Positions 44,309 through 51,799 of a stretch of 64,000 nt of DNA are shown here, piece by piece. Source of the DNA: Anaerorudis cellulosivorans (lineage in GTDB: Bacteria > Bacteroidota > Bacteroidia > Bacteroidales > Dysgonomonadaceae); the NCBI RefSeq assembly GCF_025943985.1, contig NZ_JAPCWE010000014.1:24784-88783 (forward strand), in the 5' to 3' direction. The translations under genes and the position numbers were made by a program. Under the pieces are notes generated by a model. That model saw only the letters and a program-made list of their open reading frames with translations. It was not told the origin of the DNA and searched no databases. The first letter of the stretch is position 1, and each line of letters opens with the position of its first letter.

Positions 44309-45307
44309 TCAATATATACGGACTTCAGGTTCGAGTAGGATGCCGAATTTTTCGTCGACAGCCTGCTGTACTTCCTCCATGAAATCTATGATGTCGCTTC
44401 CGTTTTCGGTTGCATAGTTCACAATAATCAATGCATGGCGTTCATAGATCCCCACCGATTCGTTTCGTTTGCCCTTGTAACCGGCCTTTTCGATAAGGAA
44501 GGCTGCCGATGTTTTGAATTTGTCGGTTCCTATCGGATAAATTGGCGCATCGGGCAGTTTGGTCAGCAATCGTTCTTTTTCCTCCATCGTCAGAAGGGGA
44601 TTTTTGAAAAAACTTCCTGCATTGGGCAATTCGGCAGGATCGGGAAGTTTGCATCTGCGGATGCGGATGATTGCCTCGCGCACTTGCTGAAGCGAAGGGT
44701 AGGCAACACTTGCCAGTTCGCGATTCAAATCGGCATATTTTTCCATGTAGGCAAATGATTTGCTCAAACGGAAAACCACGGATGTGACGATGTGTTGCCG
44801 GGTACGTTTGAAAATGCTGTCGCGGTAGCCAAATTCGCAAGCTTCGGCAGAAAATGTTTCCGGCTTGCCCGTGTTTTTATTTACCGTATGTACGCGCACA
44901 ATGGCATCTTTCACTTCCGTGCCATATGCCCCGATGTTTTGAATGGGAGCAGCGCCCACCGTTCCCGGAATCAAAGAGAGGTTTTCGATTCCGGCATATC
45001 CTTTTTTCACACAATAATTTACAAAATCATCCCAATCTTCTCCTGCAGCCGCTTCCAATTCCACTGTGGAGTCATTCTCAGAAAGCAGACAAATTCCCCT
45101 CATTGCCGGGTGAATGACCAGCCCGTCGAAATCCTTCGTAAAAAACAAGTTACATCCGCTGCCGATAACCAATTTCGGTTCGTCAGGGTATATGCGAAGG
45201 ACTTTCGATAATTCTTCTACGCTTCCGGGTTCGCAAAACAGTTTTGCCCGTGCCTTGGTTCGGAACGAATTATAAGGCTGTAGTTGTATATGTTGTTTAA
45301 CATTCAT
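44309..45307 (-). CDS. murB: UDP-N-acetylenolpyruvoylglucosamine reductase
   Basis: FAD- and NADPH-dependent reduction giving UDP-MurNAc. The 332-residue protein starts with YNSFRTKARAKLF, has the FAD loop LVIGSGCNLFF, the catalytic GYRDSIFK, and PNAGSFFKNP with Ser and a late LEPEVRIY. This matches the longer, type I (E. coli-like) MurB. It immediately precedes murA on the - strand. Confidence 0.94.
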   Translation of the reverse strand: MNVKQHIQLQPYNSFRTKARAKLFCEPGSVEELSKVLRIYPDEPKLVIGSGCNLFFTKDFDGLVIHPAMRGICLLSENDSTVELEAAAGEDWDDFVNYCVKKGYAGIENLSLIPGTVGAAPIQNIGAYGTEVKDAIVRVHTVNKNTGKPETFSAEACEFGYRDSIFKRTRQHIVTSVVFRLSKSFAYMEKYADLNRELASVAYPSLQQVREAIIRIRRCKLPDPAELPNAGSFFKNPLLTMEEKERLLTKLPDAPIYPIGTDKFKTSAAFLIEKAGYKGKRNESVGIYERHALIIVNYATENGSDIIDFMEEVQQAVDEKFGILLEPEVRIY

Positions 45308-45315
45308 TCTTAAAC

Positions 45316-46026
45316 TTACCCTTTATAAAGAAGAAAGATACACGGTTTTTTGTTCATGTCGGGCAACCGGTTTTTCCATTCCTTTATGGTTTTCGTAGCA
45401 ATGTATTCATCGTCGCAAGTGAGGTTCATGGCGATGCACAGTTGCGTATGCGGTTTGCAGTGCAGTAAAATATCTTCGGCGAGTTTTTGGTTACGGTATG
45501 GGGTTTCGATGAATAGTTGGGTTTGATTTTCGTTATAGGCTCGCATTTCAAGCTTCTTGATGACTTTAGCCCTTTCGTTGCTGTCGATGGGCAAGTAGCC
45601 GTTGAACGCATAACACTGTCCATTGAACCCCGATGCCATCAAGGCCAAAAGCGGAGATGAGGGGCCGACCAGTGGAACAACTTTATATCCTTCCTGATGT
45701 GCGAGTGCCACAATTTCGGCACCCGGGTCGGCAACCGAAGGACAACCGGCTTCGGAGATGATCCCCATGCTTTTCCCTTCTTTCAACGGTTGGAGAAATT
45801 CCGAAAGAGCATTTCTGTCGGTATGTTTGTTGAGTTCGAAAAAGGTGAGTCCGTCGATATCGATTTCTGCATGGCATTTTTTTAGAAACCGTCGTGCAGT
45901 ACGTACGTTTTCCACGATGAAAAAACGCAGACAGGAAACAATTTCCGTATTATAAGGCGGCAATACTCTTTCGACGGGTGTGTCGCCCAACGTTGAAGGA
46001 ATCAAGTAAAGTGCAGGATGACTCAT
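45316..46026 (-). CDS. RsmI-like SAM-dependent methyltransferase (tetrapyrrole methylase fold)
   Basis: A 236-residue protein with the tetrapyrrole-methylase fold: ALYLIPSTLGDTP at the start, GIISEAGCPSVADPG (RsmI-type SAM loop), VVPLVGPSSPLLALMASGF and FIETPYRNQKL. RsmI 2'-O-methylates C1402 of 16S rRNA. It is shorter than E. coli RsmI (286) and lacks its C-terminal domain, a form frequent in Bacteroidota. 8 bases before murB. Confidence 0.85.
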   Translation of the reverse strand: MSHPALYLIPSTLGDTPVERVLPPYNTEIVSCLRFFIVENVRTARRFLKKCHAEIDIDGLTFFELNKHTDRNALSEFLQPLKEGKSMGIISEAGCPSVADPGAEIVALAHQEGYKVVPLVGPSSPLLALMASGFNGQCYAFNGYLPIDSNERAKVIKKLEMRAYNENQTQLFIETPYRNQKLAEDILLHCKPHTQLCIAMNLTCDDEYIATKTIKEWKNRLPDMNKKPCIFLLYKG

Positions 46027-46045
46027 AGTCCGTTTCTTTGTAAAA

Positions 46046-46076
46046 CAAAGGTACGGATTTTAGGATTACCTTTAAA
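46046..46076 (-). promoter_or_regulatory. Promoter of the rsmI-like/murB/murA run
   Basis: On the - strand TTTA (46073-46076), 19-base spacer, TACCTTTG (46046-46053); one mismatch from consensus. Start site about 15 bases before the ATG at 46026. Confidence 0.5.
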
Positions 46077-46255
46077 ACAAAAAGTCGTAAATTCAACCAT
46101 TTAATTCGACTTTTTATTTCCGATTGCCGCATTTTTATCCGATTATTTGCTATAATTTTCATGAATGTGGTGCGAAAAGATTATTCATGGTGATAGTTAA
46201 AAAACGCGCATATTCGTAGCTAAAGAAGAAAGGTCTTTATCGGACTTCGCTCGTG
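46077..46255. other. Intergenic AT-rich stretch before the periodic element
   Basis: No gene seen. It contains CGGACTTCGC at 46241-46250, which shares words with both halves of the 11-base-period element that follows, but out of register. Confidence 0.35.
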
Positions 46256-46413
46256 TTTAAGAGGGTTCTTCTTCGCTTCTTCTTCGCTCCTCCTTCGCTT
46301 CTCCTTCGCATTTAAGGGGGCAAGAGCGAACAAAGAGCGAACAAAGAGCGAAGGAGAAGCGAACAAAGAGCGGACTTGGTACGGACTTGGTACGGACTTG
46401 AAGCAACGAAAAA
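46256..46413. repeat. Non-coding element with exact 11-base period and inverted halves
   Basis: Left half: CTTCGC recurs at 46271, 46282, 46293 and 46304, exactly 11 bases apart. Right half: 11-mers begin at 46326, 46337, 46348, 46359 (GCGAACAAAGA three times, GCGAAGGAGAA once), then continue in the same register as GCGGACTTGGT (46370), ACGGACTTGGT (46381), ACGGACTTGAA (46392). TTTAAGAGGG (46256) and TTTAAGGGGG (46311) are also 55 (5 x 11) bases apart. The halves are complementary: 46294-46309 and 46348-46363 form a perfect 16-base stem, and shifted pairings in 11-base steps are possible. It has no open frame of note and no T run. A structural RNA, a protein-binding array or a small mobile palindrome are all possible. 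Confidence 0.8.
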
Positions 46414-46461
46414 GTCATCGAATGGTTTAAATCTTTTTAAGAAAATGAATACCGCGTTTTC

Positions 46462-46479
46462 CCGGGCTTTTTAACCCGG
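46462..46479. repeat. Short hairpin after the periodic element
   Basis: CCGGG (46462-46466) pairs with CCCGG (46475-46479) around an 8-base AT-rich loop, 38 bases past the stop of the - strand isomerase-like gene. No T run on either strand, so it is not a convincing intrinsic terminator. Confidence 0.35.
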
Positions 46480-46516
46480 TCTTACAAATAGTATGCTGCA
46501 ATGTAAATAACAGAAG

Positions 46517-47353
46517 TCAAGGTCTGTCGCTCGTAGCAGTAATCACTCCACGAAAGTAACCGATGGATTCGGCGATGCCGATAAATGGATTATCCATGTT
46601 GCGTTCGTGTTCGAGGCTGCATTTTCCGGTATAGCCCACTTCGCGAAGGGCTCTCACGAATGCCGGGAAGTCGATGATGCCGCGCCCTATTTCCACTGAA
46701 TATCCCTGTTTGGTCGGGGCTGTTACATCTTTGATGTGAATATCGAACACGCGCGACCGGTATTTCTTTAGATCCGCTATGGGGTCTTTACCGTTGCGGG
46801 TATCGTGGCCGATATCGAGACACATGCCAATGCGCGGATCGAGATCTTTTACATGATTCCATACATCATCGGCATCCGGGTATAACGGCATGTCGGGGCC
46901 GTGCAGATGGATGGCATACTTGAAATCGTATTCCTTAACCTTCTGATCCACATAAGGCAAGAGCTCGTAGTTGGGAACACCGACAATCAGCTTCACGCCT
47001 ACGCGTTTGGCATATTCGAACGCCTTGTCGATTTCTTCTTTCGAACGCATGTAAATGGGACCCACGCCATAACCCGTAACGCCTTTGGCTTTCAGTTTGG
47101 CATGGAAAGCGGCGATTTGTTCGTCGGTACTGTTCAGCGGAAGATGAAAATCTTTGATGCAAAGGTAGTGTACATCGCACTTCTCCATCGTTTCCAATGT
47201 CTTGTCAATATCGAACTTGGCAAACGTGTATCCTGCCATGCCCACTTTAAACTTTTCGAATGTGTCGGCGGCAGGTTGGGGATCGGGTCTGTTTTGTGCG
47301 TTCAGCAACAACGACAAACCGATTGCTGTGAGAGAAAATACCATTTTTTTCAT
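46517..47353 (-). CDS. Exported xylose-isomerase-like TIM-barrel enzyme
   Basis: A 278-residue protein with a signal peptide (MVFSLTAIGLSLLLNAQ) and an AP-endonuclease-2/xylose-isomerase-type TIM barrel. Metal-ligand motifs are visible: AIHLHGPD, CLDIGHD, FDIHIKDV and CSLEHER. The annotation 'sugar phosphate isomerase/epimerase' is usual for the family, but a secreted enzyme is unlikely to use phosphorylated sugars. The pattern YLCIKDFHLPLNST and the export signal recall the 3-keto-glycoside lyase group of the Bacteroides oxidative glycoside route; this is inference from memory. No glycoside hydrolase is adjacent. Confidence 0.75.
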   Translation of the reverse strand: MKKMVFSLTAIGLSLLLNAQNRPDPQPAADTFEKFKVGMAGYTFAKFDIDKTLETMEKCDVHYLCIKDFHLPLNSTDEQIAAFHAKLKAKGVTGYGVGPIYMRSKEEIDKAFEYAKRVGVKLIVGVPNYELLPYVDQKVKEYDFKYAIHLHGPDMPLYPDADDVWNHVKDLDPRIGMCLDIGHDTRNGKDPIADLKKYRSRVFDIHIKDVTAPTKQGYSVEIGRGIIDFPAFVRALREVGYTGKCSLEHERNMDNPFIGIAESIGYFRGVITATSDRP

Positions 47354-47487
47354 CGGATAGTAAATTTAATTATTGTGTGCGTGCACAAAAATAGGGAATA
47401 CAAAAGAAATCGGCAATAGTTATTCCTTAAAAATTTTCGGATTGGTTTAAAACACGGTTTGTTTTTTTGGATTTCGGTCTTTCGCGC

Positions 47488-48435
47488 TCATATATCGTTT
47501 TTGGTTTTTATTTCTATAACTTCAACATTTTCTTGTCGTTTTGTAGCTTCCTGTGCTTTTTTTGAATACTTCACGAGGCATTCTTTCAATGCTTCTTCGT
47601 CTTTTTCGCCCTCCACGATTACAGCGAGTGGCGAGGGGGCGTTCAACGAATAGGTTGGATAGTCGGGGTGCACAAGGTCGAAGATTTTGAGATTTTCTTC
47701 CCGATTTCGTCCCAACACGATCCAGTGGTCTTTCTCAAAGATATGCCGACCCAGGGTGAGCAATTGGACTGTGAGTGGTGTCAACGGCCGGTTTTCCCGA
47801 AGTACTTTCATTATTCGTGAGCCGATGGCAGGGTCTGTCAACAAGCATCCGCCGGCAGGTGAGGGGATGTCCCTGATTCCAAATTCCCGTGCAAGACTCA
47901 ATTGCTCTTCTCTGCGGCGACCGGATATGCCCAACAGTTTTTCACGATCCACCAGTCCCTCGCGTTCAGGAAGTGTGGGCGGAAGTAGTTTGGCACACAA
48001 TGGACGAAGCAATACATCTTCGGCTCCCGATTTTCGTTGAATGAGATTCATGGCTTGTTTGTTCTGACTCATGGGGCGTTGACCTACCACTTCTCCCGTA
48101 GTGATAAAATCGGCATGTTCTTTTTTCATGATCTCCAACGCCTTGTGCAGCATAAACATTTTGCAGTCGATGCATGGATTAGCATAAGATCCGTAGCCGT
48201 AGGAAGGACAGGCGAGCAGGTGCAAGTATTCGTCGGTAATATCGATGATTTCTCCCTTATCGAAACCCAATTCGGCAACTTTGTCGTAAAACGGTGCCGG
48301 ATTTTGTTTTAACGACCAGCCAAAAAAAGGCGTAATGAAACGTACGGCGATTACCTTTATATCTTGACGTTTCATCAATTTCCCGGCCAGATAACTGTCT
48401 AATCCTTCCGAAAATAATAATATTGTTGTGGGCAT
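47488..48435 (-). CDS. PP-loop ATP pyrophosphatase, tRNA-thiolation-like
   Basis: A 315-residue protein with a PP-loop variant LLFSEGLDSYLAGKL near the start (adenylating ATP pyrophosphatase), the NPCIDCKMFMLHKA motif (CxxC plus Lys) and SPAGGCLLTDP with a further Cys. The combination resembles MnmA/TtcA-type tRNA thiolases. The C-terminal part (about 215-290) resembles a NFACT-R-like domain seen in uncharacterised relatives. Probably modifies tRNA sulfur positions, but the target base is not known. Single gene. Confidence 0.65.
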   Translation of the reverse strand: MPTTILLFSEGLDSYLAGKLMKRQDIKVIAVRFITPFFGWSLKQNPAPFYDKVAELGFDKGEIIDITDEYLHLLACPSYGYGSYANPCIDCKMFMLHKALEIMKKEHADFITTGEVVGQRPMSQNKQAMNLIQRKSGAEDVLLRPLCAKLLPPTLPEREGLVDREKLLGISGRRREEQLSLAREFGIRDIPSPAGGCLLTDPAIGSRIMKVLRENRPLTPLTVQLLTLGRHIFEKDHWIVLGRNREENLKIFDLVHPDYPTYSLNAPSPLAVIVEGEKDEEALKECLVKYSKKAQEATKRQENVEVIEIKTKNDI

Positions 48436-48690
48436 GATGGCTGTTATGCTGTTTTATGTATAGTGAAATAAATACGTATTATGAGCGGAAAGTCAAAGTT
48501 AGGAAAATTTTCGGGTATGGGGTGTTTTTGTCAATCTAAGAATTCACAAAAACACCTTTATGAATGTTAACAAGCAAAATACTACTGCATGTTGCTTTGC
48601 TGTTATTGGGTGAAATGTCAATCCGTAATTTTCGGGTATGCCTATACCGACGGTCGGGAAATGAATATTTGCGGCTATTGTGAATTATTT
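48436..48690. other. Divergent intergenic region with a hairpin and a direct repeat
   Basis: No gene seen. A perfect 11-base inverted repeat GGTGTTTTTGT (48521-48531) with ACAAAAACACC (48546-48556) has a 14-base loop. The 14-mer AATTTTCGGGTATG occurs at 48506-48519 and again at 48627-48640, and the second copy is followed by a small GGTAT/ATACC hairpin. Role unknown; control of the divergent genes is possible. Confidence 0.45.
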
Positions 48691-48722
48691 TTTGTACTTG
48701 CGGGTTGATCCTTTTATCTTTG
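48691..48722 (+). promoter_or_regulatory. Promoter of the RsmF-like gene
   Basis: TTTG (48691-48694), 20-base spacer, TATCTTTG (48715-48722): an exact Bacteroidota promoter, ending 18 bases before the ATG at 48741. Its position also argues against the earlier TTG start at 48705. Confidence 0.8.
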
Positions 48723-48740
48723 TGTATTAAACGAGAAAAA

Positions 48741-50192
48741 ATGATGCAATTGCCTGAAGATTTTATTCATTCGATTGGTTCCCTGATACCGAATAAGGCG
48801 GAAGCTTTCTTTTCGGCATTGGAAGAGGATGTTCCAGTAAGCATCAGGCTGAATCCGGTTAAGTTTCGGCGCAATCCGCTATGTTTTTCACCGGGGAAGG
48901 TAGCTCAGACGGTTCCTTGGTCGCAGTGGGGGTATTATTTGTCGGAACGCCCTTCTTTTACTTTCGATCCGCTGTTTCATTCCGGTTATTATTATGTGCA
49001 GGAAGCTTCATCGATGTTTTTGGAATATGTTGTGCGGCAACTGGTTCATGAACCGGCAGTGTGCTTGGATTTGTGTGCTGCACCGGGGGGCAAATCGGCT
49101 ATCCTACTTTCTTCGTTACCGGAGGGGAGTTTGGTGGTGAGTAACGAGATTGTGCGGCAGCGTGCTCATGTGCTTTCGGAAAACCTGATTAAATTAGGAC
49201 AGTCGAATGGGTTGGTTTGCAACAATGCTCCCGCCGATTTTGCGGTATTTCCTCTTTTTTTCGATATTGTGCTGGTGGATGCGCCTTGTTCAGGAGAAGG
49301 GATGTTTCGCAAAGATGAGAATGCCGTCACGGAATGGTCACTCAAGAATGTGCAAATGTGTGCTGCGCGACAGAAAGATATTTTGACTGATGTGTGGAAT
49401 GCCCTGAAACCGGGCGGATTGCTGATTTACAGCACGTGTACTTATAATATGCACGAGAATGAGGAGAATGTGCGTTGGATTGCCGATGAACTCGGGGCGG
49501 AATTTGTTTCCTTGCAAGTAGGCGAATCGTGGGGTATTTCTCCGGCTCTGATGCCGGGTGTTGAGGCTTATCGTTTTTTCCCTTACAGCGTCAGGGGCGA
49601 AGGGTTATTTCTTTCTGTGCTGCGAAAATCGGCATCGGAGAAGACGGGAACGATAAAAAATTATTTCCGGAGGAAAAACAAAAATCAGAAGATCCCTCTT
49701 TTAAAAAGTGAGATGGCTGAGTATGCTCCTTTGCTGCAAAACCCGGAAGAATATTGTTTTGTGGAAAAGGAATGTAGAATTACCGCTCTTCCGCATATGC
49801 ATGCCGACACCCTGCTCTTACTTTCCGAAAAGTTGCGGGTGGTGTCGTTAGGTATCGAAATCGGAAAGAAAAAAGGTTGCGACTTTATCCCTTCGCATGC
49901 CTTGGCTATGAGTACACGCTTAAATCCGGATGCTTTTTGTCGGTATGAAACAGCGTATGAGCAAGCCATTGCCTATTTGCGCGGAGAAGCTTTTGTACCG
50001 GATCAGTTACCGTCGGGTTTTGTATTGCTTGGCTATAAAAATGAACCGTTGGGATTTGTGAAAAATCTCGGAAACAGAATCAATAACCTCTATCCCCGTG
50101 AATGGCGCATACGAAGTTCGCATCTTCCGGAAAAGAGAGAAGAACTGTTTAGTGAGGTTATCGAAGATCCTGCGAAGAATCCCATACCGTAA
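48741..50192 (+). CDS. RsmF/Nop2/Sun-type RNA (cytosine-5)-methyltransferase
   Basis: A 483-residue SAM-dependent enzyme that makes 5-methylcytosine in rRNA (RsmF targets 16S C1407 in E. coli). Motifs: LDLCAAPGGKSAILLSSLP (SAM), VDAPCSGEGMFRKD (motif IV Cys) and YSTCTYNMHENEENV (catalytic Cys of motif VI). The C-terminal third (about 330-483) is an RsmF-type RNA-binding/PUA-like extension. Start at 48741 is placed just after the promoter. Its end overlaps the convergent B3/B4 gene by 35 bases. Confidence 0.9.
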   Translation: MMQLPEDFIHSIGSLIPNKAEAFFSALEEDVPVSIRLNPVKFRRNPLCFSPGKVAQTVPWSQWGYYLSERPSFTFDPLFHSGYYYVQEASSMFLEYVVRQLVHEPAVCLDLCAAPGGKSAILLSSLPEGSLVVSNEIVRQRAHVLSENLIKLGQSNGLVCNNAPADFAVFPLFFDIVLVDAPCSGEGMFRKDENAVTEWSLKNVQMCAARQKDILTDVWNALKPGGLLIYSTCTYNMHENEENVRWIADELGAEFVSLQVGESWGISPALMPGVEAYRFFPYSVRGEGLFLSVLRKSASEKTGTIKNYFRRKNKNQKIPLLKSEMAEYAPLLQNPEEYCFVEKECRITALPHMHADTLLLLSEKLRVVSLGIEIGKKKGCDFIPSHALAMSTRLNPDAFCRYETAYEQAIAYLRGEAFVPDQLPSGFVLLGYKNEPLGFVKNLGNRINNLYPREWRIRSSHLPEKREELFSEVIEDPAKNPIP

Positions 50193-50844
50193 TTTCTTCG
50201 GCTTTGGCATATTTTTTCAGCAATTCCATGCCATAATCGACAGCCTCAGGTAGTCCTTTTTTACCGGAATAGGCGTTGATGATTATCAGCAAATGCGAAG
50301 TATCGCTGTCGATTTTTGTGCGTTCTTCGTCGCTGGTTGGTGTACCAACTCCACCTTGTTCGTCGCGATAAACCGGCAATCCCTCGATATTGAGCAGTCC
50401 TCGGCCGATACCTTCGAATTTCTCGCCTGCTTTGCCTATTCCCAGGGTGAGATTGCCCCGGATTTTGTCGGCATCGAAGCCACCGATGGAATAACCCGTG
50501 TTTAACGAAAGCAGGTTAATGAGGTCGACCAGCGTATTAATCTGATAGAGATCCATTCCTTTGACGATTCTTCGGCAAAGTGCTTCGGCTGACGGACGGT
50601 AGCGGTTGGGATCTTTACCCAATGCCTTGTATGCCTTTCGCGTAGCATGTATGGGGATGCGCTTTTTGATGTCTTCTATCCGGTAGGTTTCACGGAAAGA
50701 AGCGGAAAATGTTTCAATTTCTTTCCATAATTCCGGGTTAAATGGCGTATTTTTTACTTTTGCTTCAAGGGTAGCAAAAGTAAAAACCGGGCAAACGGCA
50801 TATATTTCTTCACTAATCGTTATTCCAACAGCAGTTACTTCCAT
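50158..50844 (-). CDS. Free-standing B3/B4 domain protein (PheRS beta editing-domain-like)
   Basis: A 228-residue protein resembling the B3/B4 domain of phenylalanyl-tRNA synthetase beta, which hydrolyses mischarged Tyr-tRNA-Phe. Visible signature: IPIHATRKAYKALGKDPNRYRPSAEAL and later INTLVDLINLLSLNTGYSIGGFDAD are typical of this family (quoted in parts: KALGKDPNRYRPS, SLNTGYSIGG). The rest of the synthetase is absent. A separate trans-editing or metabolite-binding role is possible. On the - strand a -7-like TACCTTTG lies at 50878-50885. Confidence 0.8.
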   Translation of the reverse strand: MEVTAVGITISEEIYAVCPVFTFATLEAKVKNTPFNPELWKEIETFSASFRETYRIEDIKKRIPIHATRKAYKALGKDPNRYRPSAEALCRRIVKGMDLYQINTLVDLINLLSLNTGYSIGGFDADKIRGNLTLGIGKAGEKFEGIGRGLLNIEGLPVYRDEQGGVGTPTSDEERTKIDSDTSHLLIIINAYSGKKGLPEAVDYGMELLKKYAKAEEITVWDSSQDLR

Positions 50845-50991
50845 TTTTTATTCCTCTTTTCTCCTCATTTGTGATCCCAAAGGTACAAAATCTTCATTAA
50901 TTATTCATGCTGAAAGGATAAAGACTAGAATGATAGAATTTTATCGGATGGCAAATTATTTGATTCGAAAAAAAATAAAAGTGCCAAATGA

Positions 50992-51023
50992 TTTGTAAAA
51001 AATTATTCCATTGTTTATATTTG
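50992..51023 (+). promoter_or_regulatory. Promoter of the zapB-like/zapA/rny run
   Basis: TTTG (50992-50995), 20-base spacer, TATATTTG (51016-51023): exact consensus. The start site would fall near 51030, after the ATG at 51025, so it supports the ATG at 51043 as the true start of the next gene. Confidence 0.78.
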
Positions 51024-51042
51024 TATGAATTTTTGTTTTCAT

Positions 51043-51342
51043 ATGACAGATGATCAGAATAAGTTGCTGATTGACTTGGAGGTACGCATAAAACAAGTGA
51101 TGTTGCTATGCGATTCCCTCAAAGAAGAGAATATCCGTTTGAAATCGGATTTACGGTCAAAACAGTCGCAACTCGATCAGGCGGTGGAAGAACTGCAGCA
51201 ATTGAAAACAAAATACGATAATTTAAAAATGGCACGAACGATCACCGCTGCATCGGTTGACGTTGAAAGTGCAAAGCTTAAGTTGTCGAAGTTGGTGCGA
51301 GAAGTAGATAAATGCATAAATTTATTAAAATGCTCATTTTAG
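51043..51342 (+). CDS. Coiled-coil ZapB-like cell-division protein
   Basis: A 99-residue, almost fully helical protein (MTDDQNKLLIDLEVRIKQVM start) with heptad-like leucines (about 5-65: LKEENIRLKSDLRSKQSQLD, VEELQQLKTKYDNL) and a second helix near the end. Coiled coil plus position 12 bases before zapA suggests a ZapB-like Z-ring factor. The earlier ATG at 51025 lies before the predicted transcription start and is rejected. Confidence 0.65.
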   Translation: MTDDQNKLLIDLEVRIKQVMLLCDSLKEENIRLKSDLRSKQSQLDQAVEELQQLKTKYDNLKMARTITAASVDVESAKLKLSKLVREVDKCINLLKCSF

Positions 51343-51354
51343 ATAATTTATGTA

Positions 51355-51657
51355 ATGGGCGATGAGAAATTTTTATTAACATTGACGATTGACGGTCGGA
51401 AGTATCCTCTGAAAATTGACAAATCGGAGGAGCAGGCTTTCCGTGAAGCCGCCAAACAGCTAAATAATAAAATTAACCGGTATCGGCTTACGTTTGGAGG
51501 GAACAATTCCGATTTGAATGCACAGGATTTTATAGCCATGACGGCTATTCAGGCATTGGTGGAGAATTTTTCTTTATCCGAAAAAACCGATACAAAACCC
51601 ATCGAAGACAAGATACGTCTGCTTATTCAAGAGATAGACGCGTATCTGAAAAAATAA
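51355..51657 (+). CDS. zapA: Cell division protein ZapA
   Basis: A 100-residue FtsZ-associated protein. The N-terminal beta hairpin with [20 protein letters not shown] and the following helices with [13 protein letters not shown] and [16 protein letters not shown] are the ZapA pattern. It stabilises the Z ring. Between the coiled-coil gene and rny, an order often seen in Bacteroidales. Confidence 0.88.
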   Translation: MGDEKFLLTLTIDGRKYPLKIDKSEEQAFREAAKQLNNKINRYRLTFGGNNSDLNAQDFIAMTAIQALVENFSLSEKTDTKPIEDKIRLLIQEIDAYLKK

Positions 51658-51799
51658 TTATCGTTTTTATCCCGTAAAAAGGGGTGGAATATCTTCATTT
51701 GCACTTGTTTCGACATTGAATTTGATTCGATTGAGAGATGAGTGTTTTTTATTTATTAATGAGAGAAGGAGTAGTAAATCAATTTTTAAAACAAATTTT

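Noticed and set aside
46256..46413. CRISPR array
   Set aside because: The repeat unit is 11 bases without unique spacers, and there are no cas genes in the window.
46901..47419. Open frame of 172 codons on the + strand over the exported TIM-barrel gene
   Set aside because: Antisense to a gene with a signal peptide and metal-site motifs; the + frame has no known motif.
51658..51799. 6S RNA between zapA and rny
   Set aside because: 6S RNA lies near zapA in many bacteria, but this gap is only 142 bases and I could not draw a long, bulged hairpin.
51716..51799. N-terminal extension of rny from the earlier start
   Set aside because: The family begins with the membrane helix at 51800; the upstream residues are not helix-like or conserved.
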